DNA of 64,000 nt from Mesostigma viride (GCA_009746045.1 RPFO01000104.1:6690621-6754620), one strand, 5' to 3'. Numbered from the stretch's first letter, positions 52,601 through 63,450 are shown. Notes: generated from the letters alone by a model not told the origin. Numbers and translations are program-made.

Positions 52601-55600
52601 TCTCTTGGTACGGCCATGCACCTCTGCCGGGATGCCGGTGTTTCTTGCTGGGATTGTCTATTAAAGGTTGCGTATTCATAATTGTGGGCACCGGAGTAGC
52701 CGGGGCCATGGTTGTATGCCTCGCACAGGCTCCATCCTCTGAGCTGGAGTCCACCATGCCCTCCCCACATTTGATGGTGTGGCGGTGCTGGGGTGATGAT
52801 CAGGCCATTCTGTGTGTGTGTGCCCTTGCGTGTGCGTGCGCACCTTGCTCCCCCTCCTGCAGCAAAGAAGAAGTTGGTCACGCGCATGGGCGGCGCCGAC
52901 ACTAATGTCGCCGAGATGGAGCTGGTGCGCTGTACATACGTTGTCTACGTTCGCGTCGTCGTGATTATCATGATTTTCATTATTTTTAATACTTTTATGG
53001 CCATTGTTACTGTTAGTATAGTTATTTTTATATACAAGCGGCGTGCGGCTATTTATATACGAGCATTGTCTCATTGATTTCTATACGAGCGTCGTCCTGG
53101 CGTTGTGCATCTCCCGCCAGTGGATGCAGTTCTTAGCTTGCAGCAGGTCGTGCTTTCTGTGGCATGCCATGGTGGCCACTGGGTGGGTAGGGCACGTGGC
53201 ACCTGTTTGGGGGCAGACAGCGGAGCATGCACTCACTGGCGTGGCAGCACCAGTTGCGGTGGATGGCGACTCATCGTCTCGTTTCCTGTCGTTTTGCTCC
53301 TGTGCGTATGCGTGCATGGGTCTGTGTAAGTTGTCTTTCACGCGAAATGCTCGGGATCTCTGTGCCCCATGTGGTCACTCTTCTCTATGGGACACCATAA
53401 GGCGAGCCACAATCTAACTTTGTCACAGAATGTGCTATTTTGATTCCCCTTGTTTTCCGTTACATTCTGGCCCGATCTAGATCCAGACATGATCCCTGTG
53501 CTGTGCTAACTATTACATGCTTGCTTGCTTCCTTATATTTCGGTTCGCCCCCCGTGTGTGTGGTTGTGTCTTGGTCACCCAACGCGTGTGGCCCTTTCCG
53601 GCGCTGCTGGCTGGACATCCTGCTACCAACGATGAGCAGTCCCAAGGGTCCCCATCACACCCAAGTACGTGTGCTGCAGGGCATGTCCAGGGGTGTTGTG
53701 TGAGTGTGTTGGCCTCTTTTCGCTCGCGTCCCAGGCAGCCTAGCTGATCTGCGGCCCATGTCTGGTCCATGGACGATTGCGTGTCTGCTCAACCATCCGC
53801 ATGGGCAATGTTATGATGCAAGGTGTTCTGGTGCGTACATGGCACGGTTGTTAACCTTTGCACAGCATGCCTTTTCTCCAGTCAACTTGTCATGAATCCC
53901 CGCATGCGCATGCATCATGGTGTACAACCCTACGGCTTCTCAAGGCAACCCGCATGCCTAAAGGACAGGTGGCACCCGGTCTTTGTTAACAATGATTGGC
54001 GTTACCGATGATGACCTCTCGGCGTGTCCTCCGTGTGACGTGAGCAGGTGCCTAGCCTTCAAGCGGGCCATGTCTATTAGTTATACGCGATGGTGGTCAC
54101 CTTTCCACATGCAGTGGGGTGGCTTGCCTGCCACGCGTGAGCCATGGACTTACCTGCCACTTGCGCTTCTTGTGCTCATGTCCTGTCCCTCGTGTGGCTT
54201 GTGCGTGTGTCTGTGTGGCTCTTGCCCGGTGGCGCCCGGGGTCCCTTGGACGCAGCAGCTCCTCCCGTGTTCCAGCCCTCCATGCTGGCGTTCCCATGCC
54301 GGGTATGTGCCGCGCATGCGCTGCCAGGCAGAACCAGATATTGCCCGCGCTGGTTTGGTGTCGCTCAGCCTTGGGCACCGCCTGCGCGGGCTGGATGGGC
54401 AGTACCGGGCCATGCTTGTCCACCGTGCCATGCTTTGTCGTGTTCCATGTGCCAAAGTCTAGCGCTGCTCTCTGTGTACGTATTCGCGGAGAAGGGGTTA
54501 CGTGCATGCCCAGTCATGTTAGGGAGCAGGGGCAGCGCATGGCCATCCCGCCATTTGCCACATGAGCTGTCCTTCATGCAGTGTTGCTTACTGCCCCTCA
54601 TCCCATGCTGCGCAACCGCATGGTCGCGGACCGGTATCTCCAGTGCGTGCCCCCCAACCCCCCGCTGGAGCTGCCGCACCCGCGCATCCTCTACCGCCAT
54701 CCTCATCTATTGTCCTGTCTATAGACCCAAGTTGTGAGCCTTCACCCTTGTCGTGTTGCCGGTCAATGGGACACATGGCGTCACATGGCTGGCTTTTGGC
54801 AAGCCTCCATGTGTTTGCCCCTCTACAACCCATGATGTTGCCCTTGTGCTGGTAATGCCCCGCCTGCACCCTTTTGAGCTCGTTGCAGACCTCGCCTTAC
54901 ATGCCTTTCTCCTGTGTGCCTGTCATCACTCTGTGGGGGTCTAAATGCAGCAAGTTATGTGCTTGTTTCGTTTTTCCATGTGCTGACCGCTGTGCCGCCT
55001 GTGCACGTGTTGCGTGCCCCCGCCGTGCCGTTTGTGCCGCATCATGAATCCAACCCCCACCAACCACCCGCCCGCCACCCTGCAGCTGATTGAGGAAACG
55101 GAGACCGGGCGTGAGATGCGCGAGGTGATGCTGATCATCCACAACGAGGGCCTGTACGTGGTCAAGGAGGGCCCCGGCCAGAAGTACAGCCAGCGCAAGG
55201 TGGTCTACATCAGCTACCGCGACATCTCTAAGTCGCGCGTCGTCTGGAACGAAGACGAGTTCCGCGTCACCGTCAAGAAGCGCGCGGGCACCTCGGTCTG
55301 CTACAAGTTTGAGACGCCGCAGGTGGGCGATCCGCTGACAAAGTGTGTAGGCAGGGAGAAGGGGGGGATGACGGTGACTGGGGTTGCTGGCATGCTGGTG
55401 AGCAGCGGGGTGGTTGTCTGTATGCATTTTTTGCTTTCATGGCGCTTCTGTAGGCAGGGATGACATGTCAGGGCGTGTGTCCTGCAGGGTGATAGCGTAT
55501 GGCGGCTTGTGGGTGGTTAGTTTGGGCAGGCGGTTGCCGCTGGCGGCTGGAATGGATTGGCTGGCTTCATTGGGAGTGCAGTGTACATGTCCATCATTTT

Positions 55601-56799
55601 GGAATGCAAGGATGGAGGGGCTCCTTGTCCAACGTCGCGGTGGATGAACATGGGATGGCAGCTCATGACTTGCCACGGCAAACGTTTGCTATCTATCACC
55701 AGCCATGCCTAATCCCAGCGGTGCCACGTTTTCGTCCCAATTGTACCACGTTTTCATCCCCCGGCTCTTTCCCAATTGTGCCATGTTTCTATCCCACTGC
55801 TCTTTCCCCACAACACGCACTCCCTTGCCCGGCTTGCTTCTTAAGATGTCCTCCTGCATGCAAAGGCCAAGCCTGAGCTTGCAACTGCCCGCTTTCTCTT
55901 TTGGATTCCCTTAGACAAGCTGCTCACCTTGTGCTCCTTCGCATGCCCCCTTTGATGCCGCACGATTCTGGTCCCCGCAGGGTGATGTGATCCAGGAGGC
56001 GATCGAGCCGCACATCCAGTATGCGCAGGGCGGCGGCACGCCCAACACGCCGCACGGCCCCTTCCCGCGCATGTTTGAGAGCGAAAGCGAGGATCTGTCC
56101 GAGTACCAGCGGGAGGATGACGAGGAGGAGATGGTGAGGGGGGGGGCGGGGAGCGATGCCAGCAATGGTCTGGCTTTACAGGGTTGTCTAATATTCTAGA
56201 ATGTTTGAATTAGCTTCCCTTTCGAACCATAATCTTTCCAGATTTTATGTTTTAATTTTGGTTCATGTTTCAAGTCTTGCACCAGGAGGTGCATCTGGTC
56301 GCCTGCTACGGCATTTCTCCCTGTAAATCTTGTGTACCCTTCGTCATTGTCCGTGAAAGTCAGGAAGTGCACTTGATCATGCGGTTTTGTGCCCTAGGTC
56401 ACCTTGTGTGAGTGAATTACAGTGGCGTAGGCACGTTGAAGACCCTCGCCATGTGGATTCCTTGTCTCGGTTTGTGTACCTGCTTCTGTGCAGTATCCAT
56501 GTTGGTCATCCCATCTCCTACCGGTATGGCTCCCTTCGTGGCATGTCCCCCGTGGTCCTGTGTCCCACCTCTCATGGGAATGTGAGCTCCCTGTCTGCTT
56601 CTCCACGGCCTGCCACCAGGAGGACACCAAGCGCGAGAAGATGGTCGCGCGCGTGCGCCACCTGTCTCACATCCTCGCGCTCACCATGAAGCATGCGCGC
56701 GCCGCCAAGTCGGAGGACCAGCTCATCGCCGAGGTCAAGGACCTGACCGAGGCGCTCAAGGTGTTTGCCGAGGAAACCAGCAAGGGCGACGCCAAGTGA
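49628..56799 (+). CDS. Unrecognised 430-aa protein with two PH/FERM-C-like modules, 10 exons
   Basis: Proposed exons: 49628-49717, 50174-50266, 50708-50833, 51168-51248, 51756-51981, 52414-52458, 52863-52924, 55086-55322, 55981-56133, 56620-56799 (TGA). They total 1293 nt with phase kept at all nine junctions. The start ATG sits in ACCATGG, a strong Kozak context. Residues about 31-120 (CFLWLDVNGLTCIDYETR ... KEKVFVVGK, then a helix FYQRLGQLQAAA) and about 242-335 (EVMLIIHNEGLYVV, KVVYISYRDISKSRVVW, FRVTVKKR, CYKFETP, then helix DVIQEAIEPHI) share a strand pattern ending in a helix. This resembles PH/PTB or FERM C-lobe folds and suggests an internal duplication. Between them lies a Ser/Pro-rich linker (ITESPDFPFSPSRPE) and KKKLVTRMGG. 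The tail is acidic (EDDEEEM), then a basic-to-amphipathic helix. No catalytic motif. The function is unknown; a lipid- or peptide-binding scaffold is a guess. Exons 8-10 are firmest; exons 1-3 rest on phase and splice signals. Confidence 0.72.
51756..51981 (+). CDS. Exon 5 of the plus-strand gene (Ser/Pro-rich linker)
   Basis: 75 codons plus 1 nt from AIHVPIGASPAAKYLDG through ITRSANSASDKKEG to PETPDKQKVAK; acceptor GCGCAG, donor GTGCGT. Confidence 0.82.
55086..55322 (+). CDS. Exon 8 of the plus-strand gene (second PH-like module)
   Basis: 79 codons from LIEETETGREMREVML to YKFETPQ, acceptor CCTGCAG and donor GTGGGC. Strong codon bias and a regular strand pattern make this the clearest exon of the gene. 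Confidence 0.88.
55981..56133 (+). CDS. Exon 9 of the plus-strand gene
   Basis: 51 codons: GDVIQEAIEPHIQYA, a Gly/Pro linker, then FESESEDLSEYQ and EDDEEEM; acceptor CCCGCAG, donor GTGAGG. Confidence 0.88.
56620..56799 (+). CDS. Exon 10 of the plus-strand gene (C-terminal helix)
   Basis: 59 codons plus TGA: REKMVARVRHLSHILALTM, then a heptad-like helix SEDQLIAEVKDLTEALKVFA; acceptor CCACCAG. Confidence 0.88.
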   Translation, partial: EDTKREKMVARVRHLSHILALTMKHARAAKSEDQLIAEVKDLTEALKVFAEETSKGDAK

Positions 56800-57534
56800 A
56801 GCGTGAGGGCGGGGCGGTGGCCCACCTTGGTGGGGGCAGGTTGGTGACCCACCATCACTGAAGGACCGGCAATCCACCACTGAGGCCATGTCCCTGGTCC
56901 CAAGGGGAATCCCTGTGATCTCAATTGTGCTGATCCAAGATGAACCGCTGGTGTGGCTGTACAGCTTGGCTGCTAGAGTTAGAGTGAGCGTACGCATGCG
57001 GGCATGTGGTGGTGAATCCGAGCATTGTGTCTTGGTTCACCCATTGGGGTGGTGGGCAAGGGATTACATGGAAATGCCAGTAATGCGGGGGGTAGCCTAA
57101 TGTCATGCCGGTGTTGAAGACTCACTCAGTGCAGCGTGGTTGCACCCATGTGTGTGTGATGTGGAAGGGTGCGTACACCCTGTATGTTTTTGATAGCCAT
57201 CCTGTTTGTTGGATGGCAGAGTGCATCAAGGAAGCCAGGCGGTGTTATGACATATGATTCGACAGTAGTTTTAGTTTCCAAATTCCCAGGCATGTTGACG
57301 TTGTGCCCGTGATTTCTTGTGGGATGCTTTAGTGAAGGGGACAGGATTGCACCCGTTAAATTGTGTGTGGACTGTTTGTCTTGGTAAACTTTGTAGATGG
57401 ACATGCGGATGGCATACCCACCAGTTGCGTCTGATTTTAAGGGTATCAGAGGGCATTCATTGCCTCTTGCCACTGGTGTGAACCGAATGATCAATGAAGT
57501 AATTTAGCAATGTAAAAGATGGCGCATTTGGAAG
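56800..57534. other. Downstream region of the plus-strand gene, no gene seen
   Basis: Presumed 3' UTR and spacer. A TGTAA motif (the chlorophyte-type polyadenylation signal) occurs in GCAATGTAAAAG near 57509. No coding pattern is visible on either strand. Confidence 0.45.
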
Positions 57535-57699
57535 ATGCATCTAGCATTAGTTGTCTCACTTAATAGTACGAGATGTGAACTTTTTAAGGGGACGGGACAC
57601 ATCGGAATTTTTTGGCGCCAAAAAATTCGGGACGGTACCGACGTACTCCGGACCACAAATTTTTGCGTGTGTGCGTGCGACCGTGTGTGCGACGTGATA

Positions 57700-58053
57700 A
57701 TGGCGATCGATTACGCGGATGAAGAGCTGGAAATTGAGTGCCAACTGCTACTGTGGGGATGGCAACGTCAAAATAAATACACGGACTACCATCTGATATC
57801 AATTTTGCGCAAAGACTGGCTGATTGAGAAAGGTTCTGCGGGACGGAACCATCGCCCCCCCCAGAGCCTCGACGACCCACCCAGTGTTTTTCGCAACGCA
57901 GCATACCGCTGGTTTGCTGCATTGCTGGGGTGGCGGAATGATGACGGCAGTGCTAAGAAGTTGCCCGACAGGGTTGAGACAATAATTCGCATGCGCTGGC
58001 CCGACCCCGGTGCCAACTACGTTGGGTTTAGGTCCAGCGACGACAGGGCCTGA
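57700..58053 (+). CDS. Hypothetical 117-aa protein 5' of the transposase
   Basis: An ATG at 57700 (MAIDYADEELEIECQLLLWG) opens 117 codons to TGA at 58051-58053. The frame is open 55 codons further upstream, but composition becomes less protein-like there. The sequence has Trp/Arg-rich helices (FRNAAYRWFAALLGW, VETIIRMRWPDP) that might be a small DNA-binding helical domain. It ends 27 bp before the transposase ATG, so it may be an accessory ORF of the same transposon. I do not recognise a family; it could also be spurious. Confidence 0.4.
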   Translation: MAIDYADEELEIECQLLLWGWQRQNKYTDYHLISILRKDWLIEKGSAGRNHRPPQSLDDPPSVFRNAAYRWFAALLGWRNDDGSAKKLPDRVETIIRMRWPDPGANYVGFRSSDDRA

Positions 58054-59931
58054 ATTTTCTGTTTACGCAATAACTGAGCAATGCCGAGTAATTCAAGGGC
58101 GAAAAAGGCGCAGCAGCAGCGCAGAGGCCAGGAACTGGAATTGGAGCGCAGCGGCGAGGATGCGAGGCCTGCTGCGCAGCATGTGGCACGCCGAGTTGGC
58201 AGGCCCCCGGGTTCGACAAAGCGCAGGAAGGGTGGGCGTCCAGCAGTGGGGACTATTTGGGTGGCGAGCAAACGCCCGGATGCTGCAGGAATTAGCAAGG
58301 CGACGGCCGAGGCGCATGGGCAGGAAAGCGGGGCTGTCCAGCAAGCTCAGGGGGGGACACCCCCGCGCGCGGAGCGCAGCAAGAAAACTCCTAGCGTGTA
58401 CCGGCCGTCGCCCAAGAAAATTTTGAAGAAGGGTAAGCAGGTTAGCTGCGTCATGCCAAAGCCTGCTCCTTCCCCCCCCCCGGTAGCCGACAAGGGTTTG
58501 CCACTCGAGATGCCCAGGGTGGTGGTTGATTCACATGCATTGGAAGCACTTGTTGCCACCTTCCCTTGCCCTTGCTGCTATGGCACAACATTGAAGCTTG
58601 GTGTGGCTGACAAGACTTCCCGTGCTCTCGGTGGAGCAGGCTCCCCGTCCGAGGTAGTCTTGTGGTGCACGAACCCTTTTTGCCGCCCGGATGCAAGCGA
58701 TGCCCCAGATGGGAAGGGCAAGGGAGCCGGCGAGCCTACTGAGCCATGGTGGATGACCTTTCCCCTTCTGGAGCCCAACTGTGAGCTTAGGCCAGGTGTC
58801 AGGCGCAATGCCTGCACTAGCTTGCTGGCTACCTGTGCCGTGTTGTTTGCACTTTCGCGTGCACAGGTGCTTCGCCTTGCAACGGTTCTAGGTGTCCAAT
58901 TTCCCCGTGGGCATAGAACGTTTGACAAGGATGTGGATGCGGTGGAGGAGGTAATCATGGAGTACCTCAAGGAGGTTATCATGGGGAATAGGGAGACTGT
59001 GAGGAAGTGGGAGGTGAATGAGGACAGGTTTGAGATGGATGAGGAGGGCAGGCAGGGGTGTAGGGTATCGTTTGATGGCAGCTGGGCAAACAGGGGGTAC
59101 CGTAGCCTGTGGGGGCAGCAGTTGATCATCCACCAAGGCACTGGGCTAGTCATAGGCTTCCACGTGAGTGGTAAGTGGTGTAGCACGTGTGAGCAGGCCA
59201 GCAGCAGCACCAGTGCAGTCCAGGAGCACGCGTGCTGGAAGAACCACACGGGCAATAGCAAGGCCATGGAGGCTCTAGGGGCCATCTTCCTCCTTGAGGA
59301 CCTCATGTCACTCGATGGAGGGATCAGCTTTGGGCAGGTGGAGCAGGTGAGGGAGGGGCCCACTGAGCTGCCCAAGCCTCTAGAGCAGCGGTTGTATGCC
59401 CACCAGGTGGTGTCGGATGGCGACACCACTTGGTTTGCCCAGGTGAGAGAGCACAAGGGGATTCAGGCTAGCAGGCACATTCCTGAGAAGTTTGAGGACA
59501 TCAACCACCTAGGCATCTGCCTGCATGGTGCACTGCTAGCAGCACGCAAGGAGCACTTGTCTGGGTTGCCCAGGGTGCTTACTGAGGATGTGATCACGCA
59601 CATGTGCACTAGCTTCAGGTATTGCATCCACATCAACCACGGGCAGAAGGGGGAGTGGTTGTCACGTGCTATGGCCAACCTGAGAGCACACTACTTCAAC
59701 ATTCATGACAACTGTGAGAAGTATGCCAATGTCATAGAGGTGTTGGGGGTGAGCACCAAGGATGTATGGTGTGGTGTAGTGAACGGGAGGAGTGATGAGC
59801 CGGGCTGGACACCGATCCCGTTTCGTTTAAGTGGCCAGCCGGAGCGGCTGCTTAGGTTTTAGCGGGCAAGTGTTCGAAGCGCGTCATTGGTGAATTACTC
59901 GGGAACTTGGGTTTCCCCGCGAAACTCCAAC

Positions 59932-60241
59932 CGCACGTTCAGATTTCCAAATCTCAAGTAAAGTTCGGCGCAACTTTCTGAACGGGGGCAGTTGACGAGC
60001 AGCATTCCTCCGGACGAATGAATTGCGTTCCATACTTGCGCAAAATTTTGAAAGGTAGCTTGCGTGCAGCCCTACTAAAATTTGCGCGCACGTTCAGATT
60101 TCCAAATCTCAAGTAAATTTCGGCGGAACATTCTGAACGGGGGTAGTTGGCGGGCAGCGTTCCTCCAGACGAATGAAATGCGTTCCATACTAGCGCAAAA
60201 TTTTGAAAGGTAGCTTGCGTGCAGCCCTACTAAAATTTGCG
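59932..60241. repeat. 155-bp direct tandem repeat, two copies
   Basis: Copies start CGCACGTTCAGATTTCC at 59932 and 60087, with about a dozen differences; inside the 769-bp insertion. Confidence 0.9.
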
Positions 60242-60430
60242 CAAAGTGTAGGACTGAAAATTCGTAACGGAAACGTTTTGGTAGTTGCCGTCACTTCCTC
60301 TTGTGCAAACGTGTGGGAGTGAAAATTCGTAACGGAAACTTTTTGGTAGTTGCCGTCACTTCATTTTGCGCGAGTGTTGGGCTGAAAATTCGTAACGGAA
60401 ACTTTTTGGTAGTTGCCGTCACTTCCTTTG
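60242..60430. repeat. About 64-bp tandem repeat, three copies
   Basis: GAAAATTCGTAACGGAAAC plus GGTAGTTGCCGTCACTTC recurs with starts near 60256, 60321 and 60384, then a partial fourth (CTGAAAATTCG). Confidence 0.9.
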
Positions 60431-61472
60431 GTTCGACTGAAAATTCGCTGAAATTCGCTGAATTCGTACCGTAGCCTAATTTTTAGTACCTCGAAGTGAC
60501 GGGGCACCTAAAAATTTGCCCACAAGTACACTTGGCAGCGCGCTCACTGGGAAAAATTGTACAGCCGCTCCGGCGGGCCACTTGAACGAATTGTAATCAG
60601 TTGGGGGGAGGTGGCTGCCCAAGGCGGAGGTGAACAACAAGGGGGTGACAGTGGACGTACGTGTGGGGGGTGGTGGAGCATGCCTTTGCCAAGTACTCAA
60701 CCCCTGCCCTCCTTGAACGCTGCAACCCTGGTTCCTCATCCAACCTCAATGAGTTCCACCACTCACAGCAGGTGGGCTTCGTGCCTGGGGGGAAGGGGGG
60801 GTTCGCGGGGCAGCGATGGCCGTACGCGACGGCGATGGGCATCCTGAAGGCCCAAAAGGGGGAGGACTTCTGGATGCCCTTAGCTCCCAAGCTGGGCATC
60901 ACAGTCACCCCAGCAGTCATAGCCCAGCTGGACTCGCTGCGGTTGGAGCGTGCACGCCAGAAGGCACTGAAGCAGGACCCCGGCTGGAAGCGGGCTAAGA
61001 AGAAGAAGGAGGTACTTCGGAAGGGGAAGCACTGGAAGGAGGACAAGGAGAACAAGGGGGCCACATACGGCCGGGGATGTGGGTATGAGGAGGGGGGGGG
61101 GGCAGGGGGGTGCCAAGCAACCAGACAGGAAGGGGAAGGGGCCAGCAAGGGTGGAGAAGGGGGATGATGGGGATGACAGCAGCAGCAGCGGCACCAGCAC
61201 GGGCAGCGGCATTGGTGCTGCTAGGTGCATTAGATGCTTGGGGCGCGAGGACAAGAATCACAACCCCTTCCTGCTGTGTGAGGCAGGTGCAGGCCGGGAA
61301 GAGCATGGGGCGCACATGCTCTGCCTGGGCCTCACGCTGAAGACCATCCCGAAGGGAGCATGGTTCTGCCCCAACTGCATGGGGAACGAGTCAGATGAGG
61401 GCTGAACGAGGCCTATTTGTGTTATTAAAACTGCATGACAATGCTTTCATGGTTTGGCCATGATATAACTTT

Positions 61473-61568
61473 ATTAATTAATTAATTAAAATCATAGCTC
61501 CGTTGGGAGCATATGTAACACATAGCCCTGAGAAAGGGGCATCTATGGGTTTGTAATACAATCAGGGC
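61473..61568 (+). repeat. Dispersed LINE 3'-end-like repeat, second copy
   Basis: Inverted copy of 17190-17285, starting with (TTAA)n and ending ACAATCAGGGC, inserted directly 3' of the transposase. Confidence 0.75.
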
Positions 61569-61956
61569 TACAACCTGCAGGTGGAGGATGTACAACTGTC
61601 ACCTGCTCTGGGTGCACAAGGTGCACCTGCACCGCCATGATGGTTCATGCCTCCTTAACAAGCACAGGCACCCAGGGGGGGCTTGAGGAGAGGGCCTAGA
61701 AGGCCTGCATGACATATGGGGTGGAGGGTATGTGGCTAGGCTATAGCTGGTGTACACATGGCATCTCAGCAGAGAGTAACTCCCTGCATAGGCATCGCAT
61801 GGCTAAATTCTTAATGCATCATCCATGGGAGGTCCCATTGTAGGCTGGGCGCGGCTAGATACTGAAAGCATCATCCATGGGGGCCATTATGGGCGCACAT
61901 GCGCGTGGGCCACTTGCAAGGCTAAGCCTATCTAATCTACACTACTGGTATATTCC
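61569..61956. other. No gene seen
   Basis: Spacer between the DNA transposon and the LINE. A short direct repeat (GCATCATCCATGGG at about 61816 and 61868) is the only structure noticed. Confidence 0.5.
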
Positions 61957-63313
61957 CTAGCCTGGAGTGGCAGGAGGGGCCTGCCAGGGCTTGTGGTCAA
62001 CGTGGATGACCGCCCCCCTCCAGTATACCGGCTTCCCCCCTGCACGCTGCCGGAGCTGAAGGTAGGTCGGCCATAGCTCGCGTCGCCGCTGTTGCTGGGC
62101 CAAGGTCAAGTCGTCGTCCAGCGTGAAGCGAGTCTCCGAGAGCTTCTTGCGGCATTTAAGGAACGCCAGCTTGTCCGTCATGTACTTAAAGGTGACTGAG
62201 CACGGGTGCCGGGCCAGCCTTCCCCCGCGCGCGGGGGAGGCGGACAACCGACATGTCCAGCTCACCAGTGAGTAACATGGGGGCAAGAATGGCGCGCTTA
62301 ACTGCCTCAAGGAGACTCGTGGAGGTCTCACCTGCCGGCTGGTCGAAGTGCTTGACGATGACATTGTGGCTGCGCTTGTCGAGCTCGGCCGCCTCGCGAA
62401 GGTCGAGGGCTTGTTGCTTGAGTTGTGCCGCGATGGTGGAGGTGGTGGAGGTGGTGTGATGCTTAAGCAAGTCCGCCCAGGTGGAGGGAACATCACTGGC
62501 CGGGCCAGCAGGTGCCGGCTGGGCAGCGATTTCCTGCACCGCTTGGGCGGTGAGGCCGGCGGTGTCATGCAAGCTCTCAAGGGCGGTGGCGGTGGCTTGA
62601 AGGCGTTGGTCGAGGTCGAGGAGCTGGGCTTTGATGTCGGCAGTGAAGGCGGAAACGGCGGTGGAGGTGGAGGCGGCGGCGGTGGAAATCTGAGGAAGTT
62701 CAGCAGTCAGCGTGCCGCCGATTGCTGAAATGTCGGCAGCAAGGGGGGTCACGTGCTGCTGGAAGGCTTCCGTCAGGATGGAACGGAGTGTGGGGGCGGA
62801 GATGGATGGAGCCCAGATCTCGCCGTCGGAGCGCTTGAGAAGGGAGTTGAGGATGGCGTGCTGGAGTTCGGGGCGCTTGCACCCGGGCAGCAGGGTGAGG
62901 TGTCGCCAGAGGCGGCCGTCCGGGAGAAGGAGGCGATTGTTCTCGTGGAGATGGAGGCACAGGTCGTAAAGCGAAGCGTAGTCCCCGAATAAGATGCATC
63001 TCATAGCATCGGTCGGAGACGGGTTGGTCCAGTCGTAATCAGTGACCATGAAAGGCAGTTGCCGAAAGCTCGGTTCGATTGAGGGGCGGGAGGGCCCTCC
63101 TGTTTTGTCGGCTGAGCGGGTGCGCTTGGGGTCAGGCGATGCAGATGGCGAGGCGTTGAGCCCGGGAGGTTGCTGGACGACCACCAGTGCACGACTAGTG
63201 TCGCCGCTGCCTGCCGGACCTGATGGCGGAGCTGCAGCCTGAGCTGCAGACGTATTTTCATTGCCGAGCGCAGCCGCCAGGCTGCGTTGCGTCGAGGCGC
63301 GTTTATTCGCCAT
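61957..63313 (-). pseudogene. LINE ORF1 (L1-type RNA-binding protein), one frameshift
   Basis: An ATG at 63313 opens 375 codons to a stop at 62186; the conserved sequence continues one frame over from about 62205 to 61957. The N-terminus is Ala/Pro/Ser-rich. The middle has a long heptad-patterned segment (about residues 190-320: TADIKAQLLDLDQRLQATAT, then AQLKQQALDLREAAELDK), fitting a coiled coil. It is followed by an RRM-like part (NVIVKHFDQPAGE ... SVVRLPRARGKAGPAPVL then, after the shift, TFKYMTDKLAFLKCRKKL) and the C-terminal domain (DDDLTLAQQQRRRELWP, KPVYWRGAVIHVDHKPW). That order is typical of L1 ORF1p. No ORF2 follows, so the element is broken. Confidence 0.82.
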
Positions 63314-63450
63314 ATATTGCGTAATAGCGTCGGAAAATTATATCAGCATGTGCGTCTTAGAAAGACGAAGCGATTGTGATATTCACGGCTAAATTCGGTG
63401 CTCAAACGTGAAAGTTATGAGCTCCGACAGCCATGGCTACCTCGTGGCCG
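63314..63450 (-). promoter_or_regulatory. LINE 5' UTR / internal promoter region
   Basis: Matches 16764-16905 with few differences up to CAGCCATGGCTACCTCGTGG, where similarity ends in both copies; that edge probably marks the true 5' end of the LINE. Confidence 0.65.

Larger units (their letters stand above)
59822..60590. mobile_element. 769-bp insertion with 29-bp inverted repeats inside the transposase
   Basis: Terminal arms 59822-59850 and 60562-60590 are inverted repeats matching at 27 of 29 positions (TTCGTTYAAGTGGCCMGCCG core). The transposase reading frame is lost inside the left arm and resumes right after the right arm. The interior is non-coding and made of two tandem-repeat families. 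No clear target duplication is visible. The alternative is an intron using an acceptor at TAATCAG (60600), but the inverted arms favour a MITE-like insertion. Confidence 0.65.
58081..61405 (+). pseudogene. Mutator-like transposase with C-terminal PHD-like finger, interrupted
   Basis: Part 1 (58081-59821): about 580 codons. It has AT-hook-like GRPP (residues 40-43) and GGRPA (51-55), a Cys zinc cluster (FPCPCC...LWCTNPFC, about 160-200), and the transposase core: VSFDGSW with D332, KWCSTCE, a downstream H..C..NHTGNSKAME block, SDGDT with D446/D448, and a C-terminal His/Cys segment. This DGSW...C..C...NHTG.S..ME...DGDT order is that of the Mutator-like transposase domain common in invertebrate and algal genomes. 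Part 2 (about 60596-61090) resumes with RWLPKAEVNNKGV and the family's late motif (LLERCN.GSSSNLNEFHHS). A poly-G tract (61092-61102) then shifts the frame, and part 3 runs to TGA at 61405 with C..C-x-LLCE, H, C, WFCPNC, a PHD-like zinc finger. The gene is split by the 769-bp insertion and frameshifted, so this copy is presumably inactive; a sequencing error in poly-G would explain the second defect only. Confidence 0.8.

Noticed and set aside
54240-54302. Extra exon reading APPVFQPSMLAFPCR before GTATGT
   Set aside because: Its length breaks the phase between neighbouring exons.
54590-54715. Extra exon of the plus-strand gene (frame reading RNRMVADRYLQCVPPNPPLE)
   Set aside because: Protein-like and G+C-rich, but I could not find an acceptor/donor pair that keeps phase with exons 7 and 8, so it is left out. 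RNA data could restore it.
57126-57494. 122-codon minus-strand frame downstream of the plus-strand gene
   Set aside because: No recognisable motif and composition like the surrounding non-coding DNA.
58578-59456. 292-codon minus-strand frame opposite the transposase
   Set aside because: Shadow of the G+C-rich transposase coding strand; the plus-strand frame has the conserved transposase motifs.
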